A DNA stretch of 64,000 nt from Guillardia theta CCMP2712. Lineage: Eukaryota > Cryptophyceae > Pyrenomonadales > Geminigeraceae. The notes beneath the pieces are model-generated. The model ran no database searches and was not told where the DNA came from. It saw nothing but the letters and a program-made list of their open reading frames with translations. The position numbers and the translations under genes are program-made. Every line of letters begins with the position of its first letter. The first letter of the stretch is position 1. The DNA lies in contig NW_005434647.1 in the NCBI RefSeq assembly GCF_000315625.1, positions 385,097 to 449,096 of the forward strand, in the 5' to 3' direction. This document shows, piece by piece, positions 44,324-55,528 of this stretch.

Positions 44324-44700
44324 TTAGCACATGAGGGCAGGAGACGAGGTTGGATCGCAAGGACCGCCGAGGAACCCGGTCACGGACGTGTAACCTGCTC
44401 CACAATCATATCGCTAAAACCATCGCCATCCACCCCGCTGACCATCCTCCTCCTTTCCTCTCTCCCTCACCTTCGTCGCCTGGCAGCACCCAGGGAGTTC
44501 CGTCCGCGTCTCGAGGGTAGTACCCTCCATACCCAGTCTCGTACGCTCCAGTGTCGAGATCGTGATAGAAGCTCTTGGGGTACGAGAACAATTGGACTGA
44601 AAAGCAAGTTGTCATCAGTACTCAACACCTCCACACAGTGCTGTCATGAAGACTTGTCGTTCTTACCGGGTCGTCCTGAGGCGAACCTGAAGAACATCAT
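44324..44700 (-). CDS. Conserved-looking 76-residue protein of unknown function
   Basis: CDS complement(join(44324..44394,44471..44596,44667..44700)); 231 nt, all three exons in phase. The protein starts MMFFRFASGRPVQLFSYPKS and continues with SFYHDLDTGAYETGYGGYYP and PRDADGTPWVLPGDEGYTSV. It ends GFLGGPCDPTSSPALMC. It is rich in Tyr, Gly and Pro, has no membrane helix and no clear targeting peptide. The precise exon phasing and proper stop make it convincing as a gene. I cannot name a family; the length and the aromatic/Gly motif would suit a small subunit of an organelle complex, which is speculation. Confidence 0.65.
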
Positions 44701-45693
44701 GGCGCGACAGCTGGCGTGAAGCCTGTTGCATCACTCAGATTGAAGTCATAAGATACTTATATGCTGCGGATCTTGTATCATGAGAGCGATTGTTGAATCT
44801 AGCCATGTTGATGACATTGCGAACATCCTTGTTAACGATCATGGTATGGCTAAATCTACAAAACTTCTATGTGATCTGAACCTTGTTTCCCATCTTCATC
44901 CAGAAGCATCCAAAATAAATGAAACAAGGAAGGGGGAAGGGACAACAACAATATCTTGTCAATTGTACCAGCAGAGCCTTTGCTGCTTCTGTGAAACAAT
45001 GTGCACACTACTTTACAAGTACAGCAAGGGTACGTTTTCCCAAAACTCCTCTTCGCAGCTTTCATTCTATCCTTCTAGGTGCTTGGACAATGGCCGGTGT
45101 GCTCTGTTGAAACTCCACATCCTAGTTTTCACTTCCACGAACCATCAACGGAATCTCCCCTCCCCTCGACTGCTCTCCTCGGCGCCTCCTCCCCTGCCTC
45201 CTCCCCTGCCTCCTCCCCTGCCTCCTCCCCTGCCTCCTCCCCTGCCTCCTCCCCTGCCTCCTCCCCTGCCTCCTCCCCTGCCTCCTCCCCTCCTCTTCTG
45301 CCTTGCCTGCCCTTCCTCCTTCCATTCCTCTTTCTCTTCCTGAACAGTCCGCTCGCATCCTCACTGAAGAGACAAGCGCAAAACAGGGTGGGGGTGTAGC
45401 TACCCCAGAATACGGGTACTATTCTGGTAAAAAACGGGGGTTAGGTCAAACTTGAGTCTTGCAAAACAGGGGTAGTAGGAAAATGTCGGAGAGAGGAGAC
45501 TAGATACCAAGAAGCAGGCAAGCGGGAGGGAGAGGAACGATGAGGTAGGAAGGAGAGGAGAGGAGAGGAGAGGAGAGAGGATAAGAAGAAAGGTACGACG
45601 AAGAACGGGTAGGGGAAGCTGAGGAAAGTGTTGGAGGATCTCAAGGAGGACAAGGGAACCAGCGAAGTCCCACTACATCTCGCCAACGGGAGG
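44701..45693. repeat. Intergenic region with 12-bp minisatellite and G-rich motifs
   Basis: A minisatellite of about nine 12-bp units (CCTCCCCTGCCT) covers about 45183-45295, encoding SPA/PPP/RRQG artefacts. At 45390-45480 come GGGTGGGGGTGTAG, TACCCCAG, ACGGGTAC and ACGGGGGTTAG, the 5'-tract motif. An AGGAG repeat is at about 45552-45575. The first exon of the LRR gene may be hidden between 45480 and 45620. Confidence 0.55.
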
Positions 45694-47808
45694 ATGCCGC
45701 CCATGTCAGTCGGATCTCAGGGGAGCAGGTCCAATGCGGGCAGCAGGCCTGCTTCGCATGCTGAGCACAAGTCAGTGGCATCAGCATCGTCCGCGCGCAG
45801 CGCGAGCGAAACACAATCCCAGCTCATGCTGCAGGTAGGGATTGAGAACAAGTTCACCCATAGGGCTCACGACAAGCCTCGCCCGAGCATCTTGAACGCA
45901 GCTACCCTCTCCTCCCTCGTCGTTGATGACGAGCTCGAGACGCTGCCGATGGACGCCATCACCTCCTTCGGATTCAACAGCCAGGCTGACTACGAGGCTC
46001 GCCGGATGCCGACCGACGCCAGAGATCCCGAGTTCCTGGACAAAGTTTCCAACCTCGTCCTCAACAACGATCCCAGGGTCAGAGAGCTCAACCTGTCCAG
46101 TGCCGGGCTTCAAGACTCCCACATCCCCCACATCGCCGACGCCCTTGCCCTCAACACTACGCTGCGCACTGTGAACCTCTCAACCAACCTGCTGTCGGAC
46201 CTGTCGGTCAAGGAGCTGGCTGCGGGGATCAAGGGCTGCCCCTCCATCCGCAAGTTGGACCTGGCTGAAAACTCGCTGGGATCTCGGGGGGCGGGTTACC
46301 TTTCAACCGTCTTGGACAGCAAGACCAGGTAAGTTAGAGGCGCCTGCTTTAGTTTCACCTCCCTCCCTCCTCCTCATCCCTCCTCCTCGCACCAGCGCCG
46401 TCCCCAACATCACCATGACCGCCAACTCCCTCCCACATCTTCTCTCCCTCTCCCTCTCCCTCTCCCTCTCCCTCTCCCTCTCCCTCTCTCTCTTCCTCTT
46501 CCTCTTCCTCTTCCTCTTCCTCTTCCTTTTCCGGGCCTCGTTCTCATTCTCCTTGCAGCCTTGTGGGGCTGGATATCTCGGTTAACCTCATTCGCGATGA
46601 GGGTGCGAATGCCATCATCGAGAGTTTGGTGCACACGCCCCATCAGCCCATCTCCTGGCTGAACTTGAGCGAGAACTCGCTGTCTGACTTCTCAGCCCCC
46701 AGCATCGCGAATCTGATCCGCATGTCAGCCAACCTGACGCACCTCGACATCTCAAGGAACGACTTTCAGAACGACGGGATCCGCGTCCTTGCCGACGAGC
46801 TGGCGCTGTGCTCCAACCTGAGGCACCTCAACATCAGCAACATCCAGCTGGTGAGAGATGAGACAAGTGGATGGTAGAGGAATGACACGTTGGACCAGGA
46901 CTCGAATGTTGTGGAGCATTTCACCCTGAGCCTGGGACAGAACTCCTCGCTGCAGACGTTGGATATGTACGGGTGCATGATAGGGGATGTAGGGGGCACG
47001 AGCATGTGCAGAGCGCTGGCTACCAACACCACGTTGCTCAAGCTGGACCTTGGAGCCAACAGGATCTGTGCTCGAGGGTTTGAATTCATTGCTGATGGCA
47101 TTCGGGTAAGATGCGATGTCGAAGATGATTGATGATGACTAAGACAAGGAAGAGGGAGGAAGGGGGCGGGAAGGATGGAGGGGAGTAGGGGAGAGGAGAG
47201 GAGAGGAGAGGAGAGGAGAGGAGAGGAGAGGGGGGATTGACAACGACGAGAGCACTGGTGATGATGACAACGTGCGGCTGAAGTCTAGGCAGATGAACAC
47301 GACGTTGAAGGTCTTGAAGCTCTGGGGGAACAAGTTCCAAGGGGAATGCGAGAGATTGATATCCGCCCTCTTCCTCAACGACACGCTCATCGGTACCCTC
47401 CCATCCTCCCTCCAACTTCTCCTGCATCCCTTGACCACGATGATGCTCGCAGAAGTGGAGCTGACGGGCTGTGAGCTCAACCCCGATCAGATCCGGACGG
47501 CAGAGGACCTGGTTCGTAAGAACAGGAACGCGGATCTTGTCAAGGGCCAGGGCCAGGTGGACATTTGGAAAGCTTTGAGGCAGCGGGACGCCTTGCTGGA
47601 GGAGAACCGCCAGCTGAAGGAGCAGGTGGCGAAGCTCTCCAAGAAGCCAAAATCTTCTTTCCCCATGTTCACAACCAGCCAGCCCGAGGAGAAGGTGGTG
47701 GAGGAGGAGCCGGAGCCCTGGTGGAGCCTGAAGTCCCTTGGGCATCTGCCCCCTTGGTTGAACTCACAGACCAACGAGCTTCCGGAGACATTAACGGAAG
47801 GCAAGTGA
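45694..47808 (+). CDS. Leucine-rich-repeat protein (ribonuclease-inhibitor-type repeats)
   Basis: The frame is open from about 45610, after a possible acceptor GGGTAG. The first ATG is 45694 (MPPMSVGSQGSRSNAGSRPA), so the true start may lie in an upstream exon. After a Ser-rich leader come LRRs: VRELNLSSAGLQDSHIPHIA, LRTVNLSTNLLSDLSVKELA, IRKLDLAENSLGSRGAGYL, then after an intron LVGLDISVNLIRDEGANAII, HLDISRNDFQNDGIRVLADE, LQTLDMYGCMIGDVGGTS, LLKLDLGANRICARGFEFIA and LKVLKLWGNKF. These are 28-residue ribonuclease-inhibitor-type repeats. The C-terminus has a short coiled coil (RDALLEENRQLKEQVAKLSK). The stop is 47806-47808. Such proteins are usually scaffolds; some act in cilia. Function unknown. 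Confidence 0.75.
46438..46535. repeat. (CTCTCC)n/(TTCCTC)n array in an LRR-gene intron
   Basis: Pyrimidine hexamer arrays fill most of the intron between SKTR and SLVGLDISVN, just before the acceptor. A second purine array, (AGGAG)n, lies at about 47192-47232 in a later intron of the same gene. Confidence 0.7.
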
Positions 47809-47832
47809 CGGGCCCCGTGGCCCTCCCCTCCT

Positions 47833-50440
47833 TTATCCGATCTGTCTCGTGATGGCTAATGAATGCTGGCGGCCGCATGACATGGCGACGATCTGCCGAT
47901 AGCCCTGTGTCAGTTCCTCGAGGCTCGAGCACAAACCCTCTCACCTCTTCTGGAATCTTCTTGATCCTCACTGGGTTCGCTATGAAGCTCGGCCCCTTGC
48001 GGGTGTCCTTACCCACACCACACTGCCCTCTGACATTATCTGGAGATGGGGAGAACCGAAAGTCAGTAAGAGAGGGTGGAGGCAGCGGTCGAATCTTGCT
48101 GACAGCTACGGCTGGAGGGGAGAAAGGGGAGGAGGGGGGCAAACGAGAAGAGTTGAGGGGGGGAGGGGGGGACGGCAGATTTGCGGCAGCACAGCAGGAC
48201 AGGAGATCGAACCCACCTCCCCACGTAAACAGATGTCCTTCCTCTGATAGGACGAGCACATTGCCCTCCTTCCCTGCAGCGATTGCAACCGAACGGGCAG
48301 GAATCCCTTCAACCCTGGTGGGCACCCTGGGGGAGAAGTGAGGAAGAGGAGCGGGCAAGTACAAACTAGAGCACGTCGTGGTGTTGAGGCCGTTGCGTCC
48401 CCACCAGAGGACGGAGCCGTCCTCCATGAGCGAGACTGAGAACGACTCTCCTGCAGCCGCGTGGCGAACGCCGCTAGCAAACACGCGGACCTGGCAAGGG
48501 GACCAGCGTCAACCTTGAAAGGACGGAAGAAAGAGGTAGTTTCACCGCCTCCTTGCGAGCTACTTGACAACCGTCACCCAACTGACCCTCGTCGTTGCAC
48601 CCCCAGGCAAACAGAGCTCCGTCCTTCATGACCGCTAGACAGTGCTGCCCTCCTACCGCAAACCCCTTGACGGAGCCCGACACTCCCCGCACGTGCTCAG
48701 GGTCGCGGAAGATCTGCTCCTCCCATGGCAAGCTCCCCCATTGAAAGATCCTCCCCTCAGTCGTAGCCTTTCAGCACTCGCGTCAGGACTGAGGCAGTGA
48801 CGGGGGAGTCAAAGAGGTAGAGGTCACCGCAAGTGAGAATGTAGACCCTGCGGCGATGGTGACGACGGGCTGATCATTGAATCCTTGTTGAGACATCATG
48901 ACCTATGATAAAGTCATTCCTTCCAGCATCGAGTGTCGAGTCGAGGTCACCGGCCTTGTGACCGAGTTTGATGCTGACGCCTTTCGCCATGCCGTTCTTC
49001 TTTGTCGAAGAGGAGTCTGCAAGTGCAAAATTCGAAGGAGGGTTGTACAGACAGAACATGTCAGACGCGATGTGAGGAAAGTTTTCGAACGATCCGATCA
49101 CCTTGATGTCGGTGCTCTTGATCTTCTCATTCAATTCAGTATAATTTGTTTCTTCCATCAAAAACTGGATGAGGATTGCTCGGCGTTCTGGCGCGATGTC
49201 TTCGCAACTGGAAATGGAAATCATTCCACCACTTGCCAATCACAAGCAACACAACACATCTCAACACTATCTCCATCATCTATCTCCATCATCTCCACCA
49301 TATCCGCACATACCCGGTCGCCTTCAAAATAGCATCGACATCCTTCTCAGCAGACATCGAACAATCCTGCACGTTCAGCGCTGGCCCAAGTTGAGCTGTG
49401 GCATTGGAGCCCCAACACATGACGCTCCCATCCTCGAGCAGCGCCATGGAATGCGTGCTGCCTGCCGCCAGCTCGACAGCTGCCCCATCAAAATCTGCAA
49501 TCCTGACAGCCTCCCTCCGAGTCTCGAAAGTTCCATCCCCCAGCTGACCGTGAGAGTTCAACCCGCAAGCTATCCCGCTCCCGTCGTCCATCAAAAACAG
49601 CGAGTGCGCCTCGCCCGCTGCTATGGCCCTGACCCCGCCATCAGGGATGAACACTTGCTGTGTCGGGGTCCATCTGAGAGCATGTGAGTCCCCGTAACCA
49701 ACCACCCCCTCAACAAGCACCGCCTGCGCATGAGCTCACCGGTCTATCTTGCATCCATTCGCTATCCCAAGTTGGCCGTCGTAGTTTGCACCCCATCCCC
49801 ATATGATGCCGTCTCTCGGGTCTCTGGCTCTTCTGTATATCTTCAGGGGCTTCCCCATGTAAGTTTGAGACACTTGAATCACGCCAAACTTCTTGCTCCC
49901 CATGTACGTCAGTGGCACGATGCCTTTCGGGGGCAACTCCTCTCCGGTTGACTTGGCCCACTTGAATATCCTTCTGTGGTTTTCTTTTGCCTCTACCGAG
50001 CTGACAGACTCGAACGAAGGATCATCGTAGGTGCTGATGGGCTTCGCATAGAACTTCCTCTCATCCATCACTGGATCTGAATCATCTTGCATGGTATCAT
50101 CCAACTTCGTGACATTGTCCTCCCTCAAGGCAAGCTGAGCTGATATGTGGTCGGACCCACGTTTCAGATGCGGGAAAGTATGTTTGTTCAGCCGTCCCCT
50201 CACCCCTTCCTTCGATCGTCCCAGGTGCCTGGCTTTGCTCCTGCCCTTCCCTCCCCCTCGCAGCAGCATGGCGTCTGTTCCACAGCTCGGAGACCTCAGC
50301 TGCAAGTCCTTTAACCTGGCCAGCAGAGGAGCGACGTCTCCTGTACATGTTGACCTTTCATAGCTCCGTTCCCTCATGTCGCTCGACAGGCTCCCGCCAA
50401 CGAGCAGCAGCAATGCCACCATAGTTACGTCCGCTGCCAT
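47833..50440 (-). CDS. Secreted or ER-directed RCC1-repeat protein
   Basis: Minus strand, start ATG 50440 (MAADVTMVALLLLVGGSLSS, a signal peptide), stop 47833-47835. RCC1-like repeats include GIIWGWGANYDGQLGI, VRAIAAGEAHSLFLMDDGSG, CGLNSHGQLGDGTFE, AAGSTHSMALLEDGSVMCWG, FAVGGQHCLAVMKDGALFAW, CNDEGQLGDG and AAAGESFSVSLMEDGSVLWW, ending with IVAMSCGRQHSLAITRQIG. Between repeats (48880-49200) is an inserted segment (RAILIQFLMEETNYTELNEK, IKVIGSFENFPHIASDMFCL) that is not RCC1. RCC1 propellers bind proteins or chromatin; a signal peptide makes a nuclear RanGEF role unlikely here. The gene is convergent with the LRR gene, 24 bp apart, and GC-rich island D lies upstream. Confidence 0.75.
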
Positions 50441-50469
50441 GTCAAAGCAATCCGAACTGAGACCCGCCT

Positions 50470-51245
50470 CAGGCAGCCACCCGGGGCCGCCTCTAATGGG
50501 TCCGGCGGCGCCGCGCCGCGGCGCCGAGTCAGTCGGCCGATAAACTTCCCGGCGGTGTGGGGTCAACTTGTGATGCGGCCCGTCACCGCGGCCGGGCACC
50601 CCGCGGCCGCCGGCGGGCCCGGTCACGGTAAAAATTGAACTCAGAGAACTCAGAGAGCAACCGTCCTATGTGTCTCAGGGCCTGACTCAGTGAGTCGACT
50701 CTCCTAATTGTCCTCAGACTCGTACTGATCCGAGTTTTAGTATAACAGTTTGAGTGATAGTAAAGAGAGACCTACTAACTTAACTTTGAGTAAAGATGAT
50801 GAGCTCATTGAAACTTGATTGCCGCGCCGGGACTCAGGCCTGAGTGTCACACGGCCCGGGCCCGGCCCCTGCCGCGCCCGGCCCGAGTCACGGCCCGGGG
50901 CCCGGGGGTCACTGCCAGCCTGAGCGCGGCCGGGCTGGCCCCCTGAGCGTTGAACCGGTGACTGCCGCTTACTGTCACAGTGTGGCCCCGAGGCGCCGAG
51001 TCACGAGGCCGTGGCACCGTGCGGCCTGTTCAACAGCACTCAGCCTCCGGGAGTCCGAGCGGCTGCCTCCCGACCGCGGGGTATCATTCAGCTTAAACCG
51101 GTTTTAGCTTATAATTGTCACTCGCCGCCGCTTGTTTCCGAAGTTCGTACGGTCAAGGCCGGGCCCGGGTCAAGTTTTTGTTTTGCCAGTACCTGAAATC
51201 AAGCGATTTCAAGTTCCCTGCGGATGTTAATTAACTTACGGCCAC
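50470..51245. repeat. GC-rich island, copy D (bipartite)
   Basis: Two GC-rich blocks (about 50480-50630 and 50820-51090) flank a 190-bp AT-richer middle. The middle shares 50695-50716 with copy E (60265-60286; 21 of 22 identical), and the 16-nt string at 50777-50792 equals the end of copy E's inverted repeat. It lies upstream of the RCC1 gene. The ORFs in it are composition artefacts. Confidence 0.55.
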
Positions 51246-51259
51246 CCGGGCCCTCATGG

Positions 51260-51868
51260 TTCTCATCCGATGACCACCCCCTCTAGGTTGACTACCCCTG
51301 CTTTATAGCATATCAACCCCCTCCGCACACCAAGAGTCAATCCAAGCACTGCTACCCCGGAGTCCCACTCCCGGAGTCCACCCCCGCCACTCGAGTCCAG
51401 TGACTCCTTGAGCCGGGTGGGGGGGGGGGGTCCCCAGTCCTCTATGGTACCACAATGATCCTCTGACAGGGGGTCCTTCTGACTAGTACAGAAATACCGT
51501 TCCTGTTCCCTACGTACCCCCATAGCTACAAATCAACTTCCGGATCGAACCTTTGAAATTACGACTGTCTGTTGCCCTTCGCCCTGCCCTTTGCCCCTCT
51601 CCCCTCCTCTCCCCCCCCTCTCACCTCTCCTCCATTGCCCTTTCCATCCTCCCTCCTCCTCTTTTGAATCCTCCTCACATTCCTGTCTATATTTTCGCTC
51701 TTCTCTTCGCGAGGACTTTGTCTTCCAGTGGGCTGGCAACGCTGCACATAAAATTCTTTGCAGCGGTCCCTTTGAGCCCGATCTGTATTCCTTGAGTCCT
51801 CCTCTGTTGGCCACTGATCAGCCACAACGTGATACATCTTTGCTCCCCCTATCCACGCCTTCGCATCC
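51260..51868. promoter_or_regulatory. Upstream region of C2 gene copy 1
   Basis: A TACCCC/ACCCCC-rich tract lies at about 51265-51525. A C/T-rich stretch follows, and then a segment (about 51690-51868) that is partly conserved upstream of all three C2 copies. The last 40 bp before the ATG are nearly identical in the three. Confidence 0.5.
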
Positions 51869-52718
51869 ATGAAACGCCTCCTCTTCGGATCCGAAAAGGC
51901 TCTGCCTAGTCTTGCGGTACCTCCTATCAGAAAGAACGACCACGACGACGATGCGATGTCGTACGATACGGTGTCGGGAGACTTGACCTACTCCAGCGAC
52001 GGGGAGGGGCAGGCAGCGTCAGGAAGCTTCTTGTTCAGCGTCGTCGTGTTGGACGGGAAACGCTTTCCGGCGGGCCGCTCGGGAAGAATCAAACCCAGAG
52101 TCCACCTCCAGTTCTCCTGCCCGGGATACTTCTCGCAGATCGCTGCGACCACCTCACAGTCAACGACGTGGCCGGTCTGGAGAGAGGGCTTCATCTTCTC
52201 GACCCCTGCAGAGAACATCAAGGACATCAGCATCATGCGGCATGCCATGGTGAGTGTATTGAGGTCTAGGAGGGCTGGAGTGTCTTGACGGGGCGTGCTT
52301 GCGAGCAGGTGATGGTTCTGATCGAGGACGAGCTATCCAACCGGCTGCTGGGCCAGTCGTGGGTGTCTTTGGAGGAGGTAGTCTCGCAGAGAAAGATCGA
52401 CAAGGAGTATCATTTTTGTCCGACCATGGAGGCGAACCCCAGTCTGAGGCTTGTTCTGACTGCCATCGACGAGTCGTGCGTGCATCCGTCGGTGAGTCAG
52501 TACGGGAAGCCGATCCGGAGTCTGCGATCGAAGCTCGGTAGGGTCATGTAGAGGAGATGGGATGATAGTTTTGTGACATCAAGGCAGGTGCGGTCTTTCA
52601 TCCAACCAGGACAACAAGGTCTGGTGCTGCCGATGAGATGAACCAAGTGGACTGCAAGGGGACTGTGAGTCTATTGAAGATCATCGATTGCGGGACGTAT
52701 GCAGATGAGGACGACTAG
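51869..52718 (+). CDS. C2-domain protein, tandem copy 1
   Basis: CDS join(51869..52249,52309..52491,52584..52718), 232 residues, starting MKRLLFGSEKALPSLAVPPI. After an acidic N-terminus (NDHDDDAMSYDTVSGDLTYS) comes a C2-like beta sandwich: FLFSVVVLDGKRFPAGRSGR, PRVHLQFSC, TTWPVWREGFIF, then MVLIEDELSNRLLGQSWVSL and LRLVLTAIDESC. C2 domains bind membranes, often with Ca2+; here the usual Asp cluster is incomplete, so Ca2+ binding is doubtful. The third exon is supported by comparison: indels among the three copies are all multiples of three, and each ends SLLKIIDCGTYADE.D-stop. Reading through exon 2 would instead give a short tail (SQYGKPIRSLRSKLGRVM). Confidence 0.72.
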
Positions 52719-54675
52719 GCATGAAGATTGCTTGCCAGGCACAAGCTAGAAGTCGTTGGCAAGTGTGAATCGTGAAGCATTTGGGAGTGCCTACAAGTAC
52801 GGCGAGTTTTTGTTTGATTCACGTGTGTCTGCACCAAATCAATATCTGTGCAAATATGACCCCAGAATGAAACGATCTAATCAGCTGACTTTGATTCTTC
52901 CTTGTTTGTGCTTAGTTACAGCACTTTCACAGTCCCTTTCCCACCAGCATTATTCAGGACTTTAAGACCGACCTTCCAATCAACTTCAATATTTTCCCAA
53001 TGCCAGTAGAAGGAAGAACAATCTCACAGCCTCCTTTTACACGTTTCTCCTCGCTCCACCCAACATGCCTTCCACTGCACATTCCCTTTCATTGCAATAC
53101 CGCAACATCATGCCTCTTCTCCTATTTTGAGACACGTGACCTAAACCGCTGGTTATCCAACGCTCAAGGCATCTGGCTAAGCTCCAGCCAACAACCTTAG
53201 ACTTGCAGGCTTTGCTTGGTTCACAACAACTCGATGAGACGCAGACCCTGACTCGTGAACTTCCCGCGTTTGGAGGAACTTCGGATGCTTGTCAGAACCT
53301 AGTTCTGAAGATATTCAGCACAGCATCCATCCCCGCAATACGAGGTGACCGAGAGGGCAATGATTTCAAGAAGAGAATGGCGGTGGATGATGGACTGCAT
53401 TCTCTGGCCGAAGGACAAGGAGTAAGTCATGGAAAATGTGAATTCGTACCAATCCGTTCAGAATGGGCAGGGAGTGCTACGTGCTAGCAGAGAATAGAGG
53501 CAGGAGAAGGCGATTTCGAGTGGCCCGCCGGAGGTGGAACTGGATTGACAGGATTTGCCGAGAACGGGGGGTACTTCGACAAGGGGAAGAGATTGTACCA
53601 CGGAACTTGATGCAATGTTACAGGACAAGATTGCATGGGTGGACCTTGGGGTGCGCAAACAGTTTTGTTCATATTCGAATATTACTTGGTACCAGAACCT
53701 GGGAATCATATTGAGAAGAAATCGGAGCCAAGAGGGAGGTGCACCCATGTCTGAAGAGATTGAAGACCCACAGACTGATAGCGCTGTGACTGATAGCACA
53801 GGGAACTGCGCGGCGATGTCAATGGTAAAAGAAACGTCACACTGAGGAATTGGGGTGTAGCACTTTGGTATGAATGATGAGATGACAAATAAGACACAGA
53901 CAACATAAGTTGGGGTAGATAGAAAGGTAAGAGGGAGCCCTGGACAAGACACGACTAATAATCGTAAGCAGATGAAGTCATCAGGAGGGGAGGTGAGAGA
54001 TGATACAAGAGGAGAAAAGGGAGTGGAAGGAGGGATACTGAGCGAGGAGCCAGGCACCTTTGCCGCAGTGCATGCATTGTTGGCGAGATCGTTTGAAACG
54101 TTTTCAGGGTTCGAGACGGACTGATGTGTCAGGAGTGTACTCAGTTTGACTAGGAGCGGGTTTTGCCCCTGGGGAGCGACGGACACCTTCACGGAATTTG
54201 GAACAATTAAAAGGAGCAAAGAGGCTTCGACCGCCGAGGGGTCGCAATAAAATGAGTAATTGAAAGATATCAGTAAAGAGCGACCCCCCCCCCCTACACC
54301 ACCACCAAAGTTTCGAAAACGTACTACCCCACCCTAGAAAATACCTGATTGTGGGTGCAACCCCGCTCTTTCTGACCCATCCATCCCAATTACCCCTCCA
54401 TCCCGCCACCAACCATTCGAAGGCCTCCTCGTCTGTACTCCTCCACTCTACCTCCTTACTCTACCTTCTTGCTCTCGTCCACTCCCCCCGATATACTGAG
54501 CCATCCTCCTTGACGACAACATGTATTTCATTCGAAGAACTTTCTCGTGCATTTAGTTCCGTGAACAATCTGATTGTCATTGATCCACATAAAGTTCTTT
54601 CCAGCGGTCCTGCTGCAAAATACGTGACCTCCTAGACTCCACAACTTTGCTCCCCCTATCCACGCCTTCGCATCC
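52719..54675. other. Spacer between C2 copies 1 and 2
   Basis: The first 130 bp after copy 1 are also present after copy 2 (to about 55670), so the duplicated unit extends past the stop. The rest is unique. It includes a 253-codon minus-strand ORF (53458-54219) and overlapping plus-strand ORFs with no recognisable domain, possibly a decayed gene. A C-rich TACCCC tract sits at about 54280-54420, and the region just before 54676 is similar to the other C2 upstream regions. Confidence 0.4.
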
Positions 54676-55528
54676 ATGAAACGCCTCCTCTTCGGATCCG
54701 AAAAGGCTCTGCCTAGTCTTGCGGTGCCTCCTATCAGAAAGAACGACCACGACGACGATGCGATGTCGTACGATACGGTGTCGGGAGACTTGACCTACTC
54801 CAGCGACGGGGAGGGGCAGGCAGCGTCAGGAAGCTTCTTGTTCAGCGTCGTCGTGTTGGACGGGAAACGCTTTCCGGCGGGCCGCTCGGGAAGAATCAAA
54901 CCCAGAGTCCACCTCCAGTTCTCCTGCCCGGGATACTTCTCGCAGATCGCTGCGACCACCTCACAGTCAACGACGTGGCCGGTCTGGAGAGAGGGCTTCA
55001 TCTTCGCGACCCCTGCAGAGAACATCAAGGACATCAGCATCATGCGGCATGCCATGGTGAGTGTATTGAGGTCTAGGAGGGCTGGAGTGTCTTGACGGGG
55101 CGTGCTTGCGAGCAGGTGATGGTTCTGATCGAGGACGAGCTATCCAACCGGCTGCTGGGCCAGTCGTGGGTGTCTTTGGAGGAGGTAGTCTCGCAGAGAA
55201 AGATCGACAAGGAGTATCATTTTTGTCCGACCATGGAGGCGAACCCCAGTCTGAGGCTTGTTCTGACTGCCATCGACGAGTCGTGCGTGCATCCGTCGGT
55301 GAGTCAGTACGGGAAGCCGATCCGGAGTCTGCGATCGAAGCTCGGTAGGGTCATGTAGAGGAGATGGGATGATAGTTTTGTGATATCAAGGCAGGTGCGG
55401 TCTTTCATCCAACCAGGACAAGGCTGGTGGCAGACCTTGCAGATGAGATGAACCAAGTGGACTGCAAGGGGACTGTGAGTCTATTGAAGATCATCGATTG
55501 CGGGACGTATGCAGATGAGGACGACTAG
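54676..55528 (+). CDS. C2-domain protein, tandem copy 2
   Basis: CDS join(54676..55056,55116..55298,55391..55528), 233 residues. It is almost identical to copy 1 through exons 1 and 2 (one residue change noticed, FIFAT for FIFST). Intron 1 is identical at sequence level as far as I can see. Exon 3 differs: TRTRLVADLADEM replaces TRTTRSGAADEM, one codon longer and still in frame, then the same DCKGTVSLLKIIDCGTYAD ending. Confidence 0.72.

Noticed and set aside
45079-45399. ORFs with repeated SSPA or RRQG units
   Set aside because: Products of the 12-bp minisatellite.
53458-54219. 253-codon minus-strand ORF between C2 copies
   Set aside because: No recognisable domain, Ser/Pro/Val/Leu-rich composition, no splice context. 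Kept only as part of the spacer description; could be a decayed gene.
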